A stretch of DNA of 17,137 nt from Gammaproteobacteria bacterium (GCA_028571885.1 JAPVVU010000017.1:1-17137), one strand, 5' to 3'; numbered from the stretch's first letter, positions 1 through 7,960 are shown. The notes: generated by a model from the letters alone, not told the origin. Numbers and translations are program-made.

Positions 1-1
1 G

Positions 2-1303
2 ACACCTATTCAGGAACAGAGCTTGCCGCATATTCTAAAGGGCAAGGATGTCATTGCTCAGGGACAGACAGGTTCGGGAAAAACAGCCGCTTTTGGCCTG
101 GGCCTGCTGGAAAAGCTCGATGTAAAACGTTTTCGTATACAATCATTGGTATTGTGTCCTACCCGTGAATTAGCTGATCAGGTGGCTAAAGAGATCCGCA
201 AGCTGGGTCGTTCTATTCACAATATCAAAGTTTTAACCCTTTGTGGTGGTATGCCGTTTGGCCCTCAAGTCGGTTCATTAGAGCATGGTGCTCATATTAT
301 TGTCGGCACCCCGGGACGGATAGAAGATCACCTGGGTAAAGGCACGCTCAAACTGGATGATGTCAATCTTCTGATACTCGATGAAGCCGATCGTATGCTG
401 GAAATGGGTTTTCAATCAGCATTGGACAATATTATTGGGCGTATTTCTGTCGATAGACAAACTTTAATGTTTAGTGCTACATTTGCCGACCAGATAAAAT
501 CGGTGGCTAAGCGTATCATGAAGCAACCAGTTATGGTTCAGGTTGAATCGACCCATGATAATTCGACAATTCAACAACACTTATTCAAAGCAAATGACAA
601 TGCACATCGTTTGACGGTATTACGTCTACTCTTACAACAATACCAGCCTGAGTCAGCGGTTGTTTTTTGCAACACCAAGATCGAAACACAGGAAGTGGCT
701 GATGAACTCAGGCACTTTGGATTCAGTGTGATGGCTTTGCATGGTGATCTTGAACAACGAGACCGGGATCAAACACTGGTTCGCTTTGTGAATAAAAGTA
801 TTTCCATTCTTGTTGCTACCGATGTTGCCGCTCGTGGTCTGGACATTGAATCGCTGGATGCTGTCATTAACTATCAAATCGCCCGTGATATTGAAGTACA
901 TGTTCATCGCATTGGTCGAACAGGGCGAGCGGGTAAGAAAGGCATTGCCTTAACGATCATTACTGAAAAAGAAAAATTCAAGTTGGCAAAGTTAGAAGAT
1001 TATCTGCAGCAAACGATTGAGCCTGAATCTCTGCCGCCAATCAATTTACTGGATAAACCAACCTATCAACCACCCATGGTGACCTTACAGATAGATGGTG
1101 GGAAAAAACAAAAAGTGAGACCAGGAGATATTCTTGGTGCTTTGACTGGCGAAAATGGTATTTCAGGAAAACAAGTGGGTAAAATTCAATTGTTTCCTAA
1201 TAAATCCTATGTTGCTGTGAGTCGGGATGTTGCTCAATATGCATTGAGAAAAATAAGTGAAGGGAAGTTAAAAGGACGTACTTTTCGGGTCAGACAAATC
1301 TAA
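2..1303 (+). CDS. dbpA: ATP-dependent RNA helicase DbpA (5' end cut off)
   Basis: DEAD-box RNA helicase that remodels 23S rRNA during assembly of the large ribosomal subunit. The reading frame is open from base 2, and its first codons (TPIQEQSLP) are the Q-motif, so the true start lies outside the window and only about 20-40 residues are missing. Visible motifs in order: Walker A GQTGSGKT (62-85), PTRELADQ, GTPGR, DEAD (380-391), SAT (FSATF), then in the second RecA lobe VATDVAARGLD and HRIGRTGR. The last ~75 residues, from about 1078 (VTLQIDGGKKQKVRPGDILGAL), match the DbpA C-terminal RNA-binding domain, which binds 23S rRNA hairpin 92 and separates DbpA from other DEAD-box proteins. 433 residues are visible and no frameshift is seen. 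No clear terminator follows the TAA at 1301-1303. Confidence 0.95.
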   Translation, partial: TPIQEQSLPHILKGKDVIAQGQTGSGKTAAFGLGLLEKLDVKRFRIQSLVLCPTRELADQVAKEIRKLGRSIHNIKVLTLCGGMPFGPQVGSLEHGAHIIVGTPGRIEDHLGKGTLKLDDVNLLILDEADRMLEMGFQSALDNIIGRISVDRQTLMFSATFADQIKSVAKRIMKQPVMVQVESTHDNSTIQQHLFKANDNAHRLTVLRLLLQQYQPESAVVFCNTKIETQEVADELRHFGFSVMALHGDLEQRDRDQTLVRFVNKSISILVATDVAARGLDIESLDAVINYQIARDIEVHVHRIGRTGRAGKKGIALTIITEKEKFKLAKLEDYLQQTIEPESLPPINLLDKPTYQPPMVTLQIDGGKKQKVRPGDILGALTGENGISGKQVGKIQLFPNKSYVAVSRDVAQYALRKISEGKLKGRTFRVRQI

Positions 1304-1509
1304 ACGATTTCTATGATATAAGATTGAGTCCAAATTTATATTTTCACCAGGAAAGAGACCCAACCAGATAGCAGACGTTTATTCTATCTTTAAAATTGGC
1401 AAGTTATCAGCGATTGTTGTTGTTCGAAGGTTAATTCACAAATTCAATTTATGTTTAATAAACACAATATTTAATTAGTCTGGAGTCACTCCACCAATGC
1501 TCACTTAGC

Positions 1510-1600
1510 ACAAATAACGGTCAGATTTAATAATATTTATGGTGCCTAAAAGTGATTCCTTTGGATGAGAACAGTCTTTTGTCCCATACGCTTTTGACCT
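1510..1600 (+). repeat. Dispersed ~91-bp direct repeat, copy A
   Basis: This block aligns with 4407-4498 in the same orientation at roughly 80-85% identity by eye, with a single 1-base gap. The longest shared core is about 19 bases, around TTTAATAATATTTATGGTG. Both copies are non-coding and lie in gene-poor sequence on either side of the diguanylate cyclase gene. It could be a fragment of a short non-autonomous element or the two ends of a decayed element. I cannot name it. Confidence 0.75.
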
Positions 1601-1620
1601 TTATGTGGAGCTCCACATAA
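1601..1620. repeat. Perfect 20-bp palindrome
   Basis: TTATGTGGAGCTCCACATAA is its own reverse complement with no spacer. It begins exactly where repeat copy A ends and is absent next to copy B. It could be a dimeric regulator or recombinase site, or a mobile-element end. It is not placed like an operator for a recognisable gene, since the nearest starts are far away. Confidence 0.7.
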
Positions 1621-1820
1621 TGACCTATTGCGGCATTTTAGAGAATGCTTATATATTTTTGATTGAGTGGAAAGCGGAAATTTTAGTAGGCACATTTTTA
1701 GGTGCAATTAATAAATTATAAACTGGCAATATGTTTTACACACAGTCACTATCATCCCTTACCTGGCATTCACTATTTTATATAGATTAATATTGAATCC
1801 GCGATTTCTATTAATAAGAA

Positions 1821-3287
1821 TTATTTGGATAACGCATTATTGTTCCTTTTGTTCTTGTACATTGCATTATCAGCTATAGACATTATTTCATTATATGTTT
1901 TACCATTTTCCGGATATGTTGCAATGCCAATGCTGATACCTATTTTAACTTCAATACCATCAATTGTTATCGCTTTAGTACATTTATTCATTAGTCGTTT
2001 TGCCATATTTTCTAGCTCAACAGTCTCATTATATCCATACACCAGCATACAGAATTCATCACCACCAAGACGTGAAATGAATTCATCTTTTCTAAGAAAG
2101 GTTCTAAATCTATCAGCCATAGTTGTAAGAACAATATCACCTGCATAATGACCGATATTATCATTAACCGCTTTAAAGCCATCTAAATCCATATATAGAA
2201 GAGCAACTTTGTCACCTTTTCTTTCAGCTTGTGCAAGACATTGTTCTGCATATTCTTTAAAGTATCGACGATTTGCTAATTGAGTTAATTCATCCGTATT
2301 GCTCTCATCGAGTAACTTTTTTTGGTAGAAAGCAATCTCTTCAGCAATACTTATAACGCCTGATAATAGATTTTCTGTTTCCACTAAATGAGTATCAAAA
2401 TGATTATCAGGCAATTTCTGAGTAGTTTTTAGTGAATTAAGAAGTGAAGTGATAATGTTAAAATCTTTTTTCATAATTGTGTTTATATGTTGTGAAAAAA
2501 GATATATGCAAAAAAACACGATAATAAATAAAGCAAAGTTAGAAAAAAACTGTACATAGAACAGGTTATTTATATTTTCTTTTTCAATTTCTATTAATAA
2601 AAACAAGTCTGTTTCAGGAATGTTTATCTTTTTATTCAACAAAATATGATTACTATTAAGTTGATTAGCACTGGCAATTAATACATCATCTGGTGTTACT
2701 ATGGATAATTTTTGACCATTTTCAATAATGTCATCTAATTTTGTTTGAATAATCCCTAAGCTAAAACTGGCAAATACAACCCCTAATACTTCATCATTTT
2801 CTACTACGTTTTCAATAACATCAAAATGTGCATATTTTTCAACAGCAGTATGTACTGGCGGTTTTGCTATAGGAATATTAGAGAAATGTAGATTTAAATC
2901 CTTAAGACAATATTTGCCAATCTTTAAATTTGGTGGATCACCCAAAATATATCCATTTTCATCAAATAAAGCTAAACCAATATTCTGAGGTAATAGTTTT
3001 TGCATCTTTGTTGCCCAAGTATGTCCCTCCTCTTTATTACCAAACTGAACTAACTTATTAACTTGATCCTGAGTGGCTATTTGCTTCACAATGTCACGAT
3101 AAAAATTGAAAATACTGGAAACATCCTTTGCTTTTATTAATACATTATTTAGCTGAATATCTATACGCTTTTGTTGTAAATAATTATTTGTCTGCCAAAA
3201 AGAAACAGATGATAATATAATAACAATACAGAATATAAAGAAAGAATAATTGACTGTTAATTTCTTAAGTGAAGTTTTGTTGTTCAT
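1821..3287 (-). CDS. Membrane-anchored diguanylate cyclase (Cache-like sensor plus GGDEF)
   Basis: Predicted to make cyclic di-GMP from two GTP in response to a periplasmic signal. Layout, numbered from the upstream TTG at 3305: short cytoplasmic N-terminus, TM1 at ~21-39, periplasmic sensor ~40-248 of dCache/sCache type (contains LALFDENGYILGDP), TM2 at ~249-272, then a GGDEF domain from ~335 to the end. The active-site loop is canonical GGDEF (414-418), with DELTQLANRRYF and the metal-binding DLDGFKAVND region present. The inhibitory-site position reads RKDE instead of RxxD, so product inhibition may be weak. The start is ambiguous. ATG 3287 gives 488 aa with a poor Shine-Dalgarno; TTG 3305 gives 494 aa with GAGAGGG only a few bases upstream. 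Immediately upstream, on the same strand and in the same frame, is an IS3 orfA relic ending at TGA 3314-3312, so the native promoter may have been lost or replaced. Confidence 0.88.
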   Translation of the reverse strand: MNNKTSLKKLTVNYSFFIFCIVIILSSVSFWQTNNYLQQKRIDIQLNNVLIKAKDVSSIFNFYRDIVKQIATQDQVNKLVQFGNKEEGHTWATKMQKLLPQNIGLALFDENGYILGDPPNLKIGKYCLKDLNLHFSNIPIAKPPVHTAVEKYAHFDVIENVVENDEVLGVVFASFSLGIIQTKLDDIIENGQKLSIVTPDDVLIASANQLNSNHILLNKKINIPETDLFLLIEIEKENINNLFYVQFFSNFALFIIVFFCIYLFSQHINTIMKKDFNIITSLLNSLKTTQKLPDNHFDTHLVETENLLSGVISIAEEIAFYQKKLLDESNTDELTQLANRRYFKEYAEQCLAQAERKGDKVALLYMDLDGFKAVNDNIGHYAGDIVLTTMADRFRTFLRKDEFISRLGGDEFCMLVYGYNETVELENMAKRLMNKCTKAITIDGIEVKIGISIGIATYPENGKTYNEIMSIADNAMYKNKRNNNALSK

Positions 3288-3311
3288 AAAAATATTCTTA
3301 GGCAAGCCCTC

Positions 3312-3449
3312 TCAGCTATGTTGTGATTGCTCATCCCCGTATTGTTTAACCCACCCATAGAGGCTCTTGGTTGTGACGCCGAGATGTTTAGAAATCTGAC
3401 CTGTAGTGGTCTGGTAAACCTGAGAGCATGTCAGTTTTAGTCGTTTCTC
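3312..3449 (-). pseudogene. Relic of an IS3-family transposase OrfA (N-terminal HTH fragment)
   Basis: Read on the minus strand, the frame gives ISKHLGVTTKSLYGWVKQYG, the typical helix-turn-helix of IS3-family OrfA proteins (known pattern: LGVTTxSLYxWVKxYG). The frame is closed upstream by TGA at about 3450-3452 and ends at TGA 3314-3312 shortly after the HTH. No OrfB (DDE) sequence or terminal repeat is recognisable nearby, so this is a truncated, non-functional remnant. Its end lies six bases before the earliest possible start of the diguanylate cyclase gene. Confidence 0.7.
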
Positions 3450-3742
3450 TCATTTAAGAGTAGGATAATTCTCAAGTTTTTCAAATTGTTGTACACGTTC
3501 AAACAAAATTAAAGTATTGTTAAGTTAATGGTATTGATATTGATGGGACGATTGCAACTTGGTGTAGAGAATTCTGACGATTTAAAAGCTATTAATTTAG
3601 CCTCATAGAATTACCGCTTTACGTATTGGACATATTAAATAAGGAAATGCTAATTATTCCGCTAAGTACAAGATCCAGCAATTTTGACTTAGTTTTATAT
3701 CTGAGTGAAATTACTGATAGGGGGCGTTATCAGAACGTATCA
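3450..3742. other. Non-coding stretch between IS3 relic and small orphan gene
   Basis: Only very short open frames are present here, for example a 26-codon frame at 3528-3608 with no family resemblance I can name. No hairpin or promoter stands out. It is probably decayed mobile or chromosomal sequence. Confidence 0.45.
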
Positions 3743-4114
3743 TTAATGTTTTGTTTTGTCTGTTCTCTTTGTTTGATTGAGTCGTTTTTCACCAAGCAAT
3801 TCAAAAATATCATCATCTGATTCTTTAAGATGAGCTTCCAACATGCCTTCTGCAAATTGTTTTCCATTAATTTCGATTATTCTCGGTTCATCTTCTTTGA
3901 TAAATTTTGCCCCAACAGAGAGAAGGACATCCTCAGAAGGCCAACCGACCTCAACTGTAATGTTATCAGGTATGTTTATAATTTCTTGTGCGCTGGCAGC
4001 CCCCAAATCATAGCCTTCAAATTCCTCATGCAACTTAGACGCTTCGTTTGTAGACGAAGCAATAATAAACCAGTCTTCATGATGATCATCTGTTGTGACC
4101 CAATATAATTTCAT
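3743..4114 (-). CDS. Small acidic hypothetical protein (123 aa)
   Basis: A small soluble protein with no signal peptide or membrane segment. It opens MKLYWVTTDDHHEDWFIIASS and continues with alternating hydrophobic and acidic stretches (TNEASKLHEEFEGYDLG, EIINIPDN). The first half looks like a compact alpha/beta fold, and the tail is charged (about the last 30 residues, ending KRTDKTKH). I recognise no catalytic motif and cannot assign a function. Similar short proteins starting MKLYWV(T)TDDHxEDWF seem familiar from proteobacteria, but that is memory and not a search. The start at ATG 4114 lacks a clear Shine-Dalgarno. It stands alone: the next gene on this strand is the diguanylate cyclase, 430 bp downstream across the IS3 relic. 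A stem-loop lies in its presumed leader (4135-4154). Confidence 0.6.
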   Translation of the reverse strand: MKLYWVTTDDHHEDWFIIASSTNEASKLHEEFEGYDLGAASAQEIINIPDNITVEVGWPSEDVLLSVGAKFIKEDEPRIIEINGKQFAEGMLEAHLKESDDDIFELLGEKRLNQTKRTDKTKH

Positions 4115-4134
4115 ATGTTATGTACGGGTGGTAA

Positions 4135-4154
4135 CAGTTACAAACAAGTAACTG
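4135..4154. repeat. Small stem-loop upstream of orphan gene
   Basis: CAGTTAC (4135-4141) and GTAACTG (4148-4154) form a 7-bp stem with a 6-base loop, followed on the plus strand by ATTGTTTT. It resembles a weak terminator read rightward, but no rightward gene precedes it. Alternatively it is an operator or leader structure for the leftward gene that starts at 4114. Confidence 0.4.
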
Positions 4155-4406
4155 ATTGTTTTAATTAAAGAATACAACTTGTAACTATTTTCGTGTTTTT
4201 TTAGCATGATTTTTACTTGTTAAAAAGTTTCTTGGGATCTTGAGTCAAGTATAAAATAATAGGGCAATATATCAAATTTAAAATTATCAGATATTGTACT
4301 TAGTCGTTATTTTAACATTTTTTACTACGATTGAAATCATTTAAAAAGCAGCCATTGATACTTCAAAATCTTCATGTTTTTATGCCCAGTAAAATGGGTA
4401 AAAAGT

Positions 4407-4498
4407 ACAAATAACAGTCATATTTAATAATATTTATGGTGACTAAAAGTAACTCCTTTGGATGGGAGCAGTCATTTTATCCTACATGTTTTTGAGCT
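4407..4498 (+). repeat. Dispersed ~91-bp direct repeat, copy B
   Basis: Partner of the block at 1510-1600, same orientation, about 80-85% identical by eye and one base longer. The copies are about 2.9 kb apart and enclose the diguanylate cyclase, the IS3 relic and the orphan gene. Unlike copy A, it is not followed by the 20-bp palindrome. Only a weak TCCAG...CTGGA inverted pair lies just downstream (about 4501-4523). Confidence 0.75.
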
Positions 4499-4874
4499 AT
4501 TCCAGCCAGTCATGTGATCTGGATAAATATTGATTTTCTTCAAGATAGCAGCAAGTCACTAGCATCAATTTCAAATAAAAAAGCCTTTCTTTGATTTAAT
4601 GATAATTTTGTTAAAATCGGCAATAATATTAAGAAATACAGAGCGTGTGATTTCAATTTTCATGTTTTTTTGATTAAACTGTTAGCTGTTCGACTAAGAT
4701 TTCTCTATTACTATCAGCGGCTCAATCTAGAAGTTGCCTACTTTAGAGGTGTCCAGGTATATCACGTAAAATATTTTTTACATAAGTGTCCAATATGTTA
4801 ATACTCACGCATCATTAATATGTCAGCGGTGCTTGAACTCGCTGGCACAACCTTATTAATCTATGGAGTAATCT

Positions 4875-5216
4875 ATGAATAACAAAACATATATGTGCAT
4901 TTTACGCAGCAAATCTGGCAGTTGCGAGAAACCTTCACCATCTGAAATGGAGTTAATGTATGCGAAGTATCAAGATTGGCAAGAAAAATTCGCCGACAAT
5001 ATTGCCGATATGGGGAACAAGCTCGGTGAAAGTGGCAGTGTTGTAAGACAAGATGGTGTCACGGACGGACCTTTTATTGAATTGAAAGAGATTATTGGTG
5101 GTTATATGACATTAAAGGCCACTACTTTGAATGAAGCAATAACAGTGATAAAAGAAAGCCCTATGATCGCCAATGCTGATGTGAGTATTGAAATCAGGGA
5201 AATTTCCACACCTTGA
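4875..5216 (+). CDS. YCII-related / DGPF-domain protein
   Basis: A 113-residue cytoplasmic protein of the YCII-like (DGPF) superfamily, a ferredoxin-like alpha/beta fold. The signature is DGVTDGPFIELKEIIGGY at about residues 61-78, and the N-terminus begins with the usual first strand (KTYMCILR). Its biochemical function is not established. Homologues are the standard genetic partners of ECF42 sigma factors, where they are thought to be part of the regulon or of the response. The start ATG 4875 has GGAG about 7 bases upstream. Its stop TGA (5214-5216) overlaps the TTG start of the sigma factor as TTGA, so the two are almost certainly co-transcribed and translationally coupled. Confidence 0.9.
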   Translation: MNNKTYMCILRSKSGSCEKPSPSEMELMYAKYQDWQEKFADNIADMGNKLGESGSVVRQDGVTDGPFIELKEIIGGYMTLKATTLNEAITVIKESPMIANADVSIEIREISTP

Positions 5217-6484
5217 AGCAATATGCGCAGGTAGAGCATGTTTTTCGCCACGAGTATGGCTTTCTCGTGGCTTCATTATTACGTCGTGTTGGTGTACACC
5301 ATATAGACGCTGTTGAAGATGCTGTGCAACATGCAATGATGCAGGCTCTGGATTTCTGGTGTCGAGGTGATATTCCAGATACCCCTTCAGCCTGGTTGTA
5401 TCAAGTAGCTTATCATCAGCTATTGTCAGAGTTTCGGATTTCACACCGTAGAAAAGAAATATTATCTGAGCAGGTAGATTTTGCCAATGATGTATTCGCC
5501 GAACAACCTGAAGTACCACTTCCTGGTGAGATGGGGGACTCATTGTTACGCATGCTATTTGTTGCGTGTAATCATGATATTCCAGTTGAGTCACAATTGG
5601 TGTTTACACTTAAAAGCTTATGTGGATTTAGTGTTAAAGAGACTGCATTGAGGTTATTTATTACAACGGCAAATGTTTACAAACGTTTTAGTCGTGCAAG
5701 GGAATACCTAAAAAATCAGCCAATTGATTTAGACAATTTAACTAATTCTGATATGGCAACTCGGTTACCTATGGTACACAGTGTTTTGTACCTGGTATTT
5801 ACTGAAGGACATTTATCCTCGCATACTGACATGGTCATCCGTAAAGACTTGTGTGAGGAAGCTATTCGATTAGTGGTATTAATTTCACAAAGCACAGTAG
5901 GCGATGTGTCAGAAACATACGCATTACTAGCACTGATGTACCTTCACCTATCCAGAATGAACGCTCGGCAGGATGATTCTGGCGCATTATTGTTACTTGA
6001 ACAACAAGATCGAAGTCAGTGGAATAAACAATTTATTGCAATGGGACTGGGCTATTTGGAGAGATCAGCTCAAGGCCAGACTTTATCAAGATACCATGTA
6101 GAAGCAAGTATTGTTGCAGAACATTGTCTAGCGCCATCATTTAAGAAAACGCGATGGGATAAGATTGTCGCATCATATGGTTTATTGGAGCGCATAGCAC
6201 CATCAATCCTGCATCAATTAAACCGAGCTATAGCGATGGCTGAATGGCAAGGTCCGAATGCAGGATTAGATATATTGCAATCAATGGATATTCCGATATG
6301 GCTCAACCGTTCGTATCATTGGAATGCAGTTCTGGCAGATTTGCAATACCGCTGTGGCAAAACTACTTTAGCAAAGAAAAATGCCAAACAGGCGATACAA
6401 AAAGCACCGACGGATAATATTAAAGATTTGTTGCGTAACCGATTCGAAAAATACAGTCTTTCCACATTACGAAATATTGACTAG
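5213..6484 (+). CDS. ECF42-type RNA polymerase sigma factor with C-terminal extension
   Basis: Extracytoplasmic-function sigma factor expected to direct RNA polymerase to a small set of promoters. At 423 aa it is about twice the length of a classical ECF factor, as is known for ECF42. Sigma region 2 spans about residues 10-82 (DAVEDAVQHAMMQALDFW, then PDTPSAWLYQVAYHQLLSEFR). Sigma region 4 spans about 108-165 (CGFSVKETALRLFITTANV as its HTH). The remainder is the helical, TPR-like extension with the family's typical LNRAIAMAEWQGPNAGLDIL segment near 350. No anti-sigma factor lies nearby, which fits ECF42, where the extension itself is thought to control activity. The TTG start at 5213 is chosen because it overlaps the stop of the DGPF gene and keeps region 2 complete. 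No in-frame ATG precedes the conserved region. Confidence 0.9.
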   Translation: MKQYAQVEHVFRHEYGFLVASLLRRVGVHHIDAVEDAVQHAMMQALDFWCRGDIPDTPSAWLYQVAYHQLLSEFRISHRRKEILSEQVDFANDVFAEQPEVPLPGEMGDSLLRMLFVACNHDIPVESQLVFTLKSLCGFSVKETALRLFITTANVYKRFSRAREYLKNQPIDLDNLTNSDMATRLPMVHSVLYLVFTEGHLSSHTDMVIRKDLCEEAIRLVVLISQSTVGDVSETYALLALMYLHLSRMNARQDDSGALLLLEQQDRSQWNKQFIAMGLGYLERSAQGQTLSRYHVEASIVAEHCLAPSFKKTRWDKIVASYGLLERIAPSILHQLNRAIAMAEWQGPNAGLDILQSMDIPIWLNRSYHWNAVLADLQYRCGKTTLAKKNAKQAIQKAPTDNIKDLLRNRFEKYSLSTLRNID

Positions 6485-6740
6485 GTAGAGATACAATGTT
6501 TTTAAAATGTGAAAGGCAGGTTGATGTTATTACAATACAGTGAAAATCAAAAATATATAAATTCCTAATAGTAAATTATATTGCTTGTTACAATCAAAGC
6601 TATCAAGTTCATCCAAGGGACTAACTTAATAGCTGATTAGGGGGGTGGGTTCACCAATTCACCTTATTCTGTAACTTAGAATGTCGACAATGAAACGGTG
6701 AGCCGTCATTTCGTAAAAAAGTACTGATTGACGGCTTAAT
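6485..6740. other. Non-coding left flank of the IS30 element with an IS-end-like stretch
   Basis: After the sigma factor stop the sequence is AT-rich and non-coding. At 6644-6653 GGTGGGTTCA repeats 10 bases of the IS30 terminal repeat (6743-6752) 99 bases upstream, inside a G-rich run. At 6701-6708 and 6729-6736 AGCCGTCA and TGACGGCT form an 8-bp inverted pair just before the IS. On the minus strand a short open frame runs toward this G-rich run. This could be the end of another, older IS. The flank does not continue the peroxidase gene found on the other side. Confidence 0.4.
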
Positions 6741-6769
6741 GCGGTGGGTTCAACTGATCGACGCAACAC
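6741..6769 (+). repeat. IS30 left terminal inverted repeat (IRL)
   Basis: The 29 bases are the exact reverse complement of 7941-7969. The match stops at the next inner base (T at 6770 against T at 7940). Confidence 0.93.
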
Positions 6770-6799
6770 TTTATCATATAGAAAAAGATGGAGTGTAAT

Positions 6800-7960
6800 A
6801 TGGCATATAGAACTAGGATAAAGTATTCAGCTGAACAAAAAGCTGATATATGGGATCGTTGGCAACGCGGAGAATCTCTTAGCGCCATAGGACGTTCATT
6901 TGAGAGAGCTTCGGGTTCAATGTTTACACTATTAGCCCATACTGGTGGAATTCGTCCACCAGACCGCCACCGTTCTAAGCTTGCCCTGACTCTTTCAGAA
7001 CGAGAAGAAATTTCCAGAGGTATTGCCCGTAACCTTTCACTACGGTCTATTGCTTTTCAAGTGAAACGTTCACCTTCAACTATCAGTCGTGAAATTGCAC
7101 GCAATGGAGGTTATGATACTTATAGAGCCGCTACAGCTGAACAAAATGCATGGAATAGAGCACTTCGCCCAAAGCCTTGTAAACTTGCTTGCAATCCACA
7201 ATTGCGTCGACTTGTGGCGACAAAACTTAAGTTAAGATGGTCTCCTGAACAAATAGCAGGTTGGTTAAAGAGAGAGTATCATGAAGAAGAATGTAATCAA
7301 GTGTCACATGAAACAATCTATAGAAGTTTGTTTATTCAGACTAGAGGTGTACTAAAAAAAGAATTACTTCAGTACCTTAGAGCTAAACGTTCAATACGCC
7401 ACCCAAAGAATTTTAGTCTAAAAAAGAATGGGCTGGGAACAATTACTAATACAGTCTCAATTCATGAACGACCAGCATCAGCAGAAGACCGAGCAGTACC
7501 CGGTCATTGGGAAGGTGATTTGATATCAGGTTCAAAAAATAGTCATATAGCCACATTAGTTGAACGTCACTCACGTTATGTTATGCTGGTCAAAGTAAAA
7601 AACAAAGAGACTGAAAGTGTTGTATCTGCACTGATAAAACAATCAAAAAAATTACCCGATGAGCTTTATCAATCTTTGACTTGGGATAGAGGAAAAGAGC
7701 TTGCCGATCATCAACGTTTTACAATTGCAACCAACATTCAAGTATACTTTTGTGACCCAGCTAGTCCTTGGCAGCGAGGGTCAAATGAAAATACCAATCG
7801 ATTACTAAGACAGTATTTTCCAAAAGGAACTGATTTATCAGTTCACTCCCAGGCTAAACTTAGTGCGGTTGCTCGTCGATTAAATGAACGACCACGTAAG
7901 ACATTAAATTATGAAACACCTGCAGAACGATTTAATGCATGTGTTGCGTCGATCAGTTGA
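6800..7960 (+). CDS. IS30-family transposase
   Basis: DDE transposase that cuts and joins the ends of the surrounding element. From ATG 6800 it has 386 residues. Order of parts: an N-terminal HTH region (~10-50), a second HTH of IS30 type (SLRSIAFQVKRSPSTISREIARNGG, ~80-105), and a catalytic rve-like core. The catalytic residues fit DD(33)E: D240 in GHWEGDLISG, D296 in TWDRGKE, E330 in RGSNENTNRLL. ATG 6800 is preferred over ATG 6788 because GGAG (6790-6793) sits six bases before 6800 and would fall inside the longer version. The stop TGA (7958-7960) is within the right terminal repeat. There is no frameshift and no key residue is missing. Confidence 0.95.
   Translation: MAYRTRIKYSAEQKADIWDRWQRGESLSAIGRSFERASGSMFTLLAHTGGIRPPDRHRSKLALTLSEREEISRGIARNLSLRSIAFQVKRSPSTISREIARNGGYDTYRAATAEQNAWNRALRPKPCKLACNPQLRRLVATKLKLRWSPEQIAGWLKREYHEEECNQVSHETIYRSLFIQTRGVLKKELLQYLRAKRSIRHPKNFSLKKNGLGTITNTVSIHERPASAEDRAVPGHWEGDLISGSKNSHIATLVERHSRYVMLVKVKNKETESVVSALIKQSKKLPDELYQSLTWDRGKELADHQRFTIATNIQVYFCDPASPWQRGSNENTNRLLRQYFPKGTDLSVHSQAKLSAVARRLNERPRKTLNYETPAERFNACVASIS

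Larger units (their letters stand above)
1304..1820. other. 517-bp AT-rich intergenic region with repeat copy A and palindrome
   Basis: No credible gene is seen on either strand between dbpA and the 3' end of the diguanylate cyclase gene. The stretch holds a short near-palindrome TGGAGTCACTCCA (about 1480-1492), repeat copy A (1510-1600) and a perfect 20-bp palindrome (1601-1620). Part of it is probably mobile-element debris, because copy A recurs at 4407-4498. I see no strong promoter or terminator. Confidence 0.6.
4115..4874. other. 760-bp AT-rich intergenic region with repeat copy B
   Basis: No convincing gene on either strand. It holds a stem-loop (4135-4154), repeat copy B (4407-4498) and, at the right end, the leader of the DGPF gene with a Shine-Dalgarno GGAG at about 4864-4867. 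The leader presumably carries the promoter for the DGPF/sigma pair, but I see no clear -35/-10 match and no motif I can assign to the ECF factor. Confidence 0.5.

Noticed and set aside
1825..2148. Rightward open frame opposite the diguanylate cyclase gene
   Set aside because: It lies antisense to the GGDEF domain, whose conserved motifs prove that the other strand is coding.
3528..3608. A 26-codon open frame between the IS3 relic and the orphan gene
   Set aside because: It has no ribosome binding site and no recognisable family, and a frame of this length is expected by chance in AT-rich DNA.
4361..4402. Possible hairpin around CCCAGTAAAATGGG as a terminator
   Set aside because: The stem is only four base pairs, no upstream gene runs toward it, and no T-run follows.
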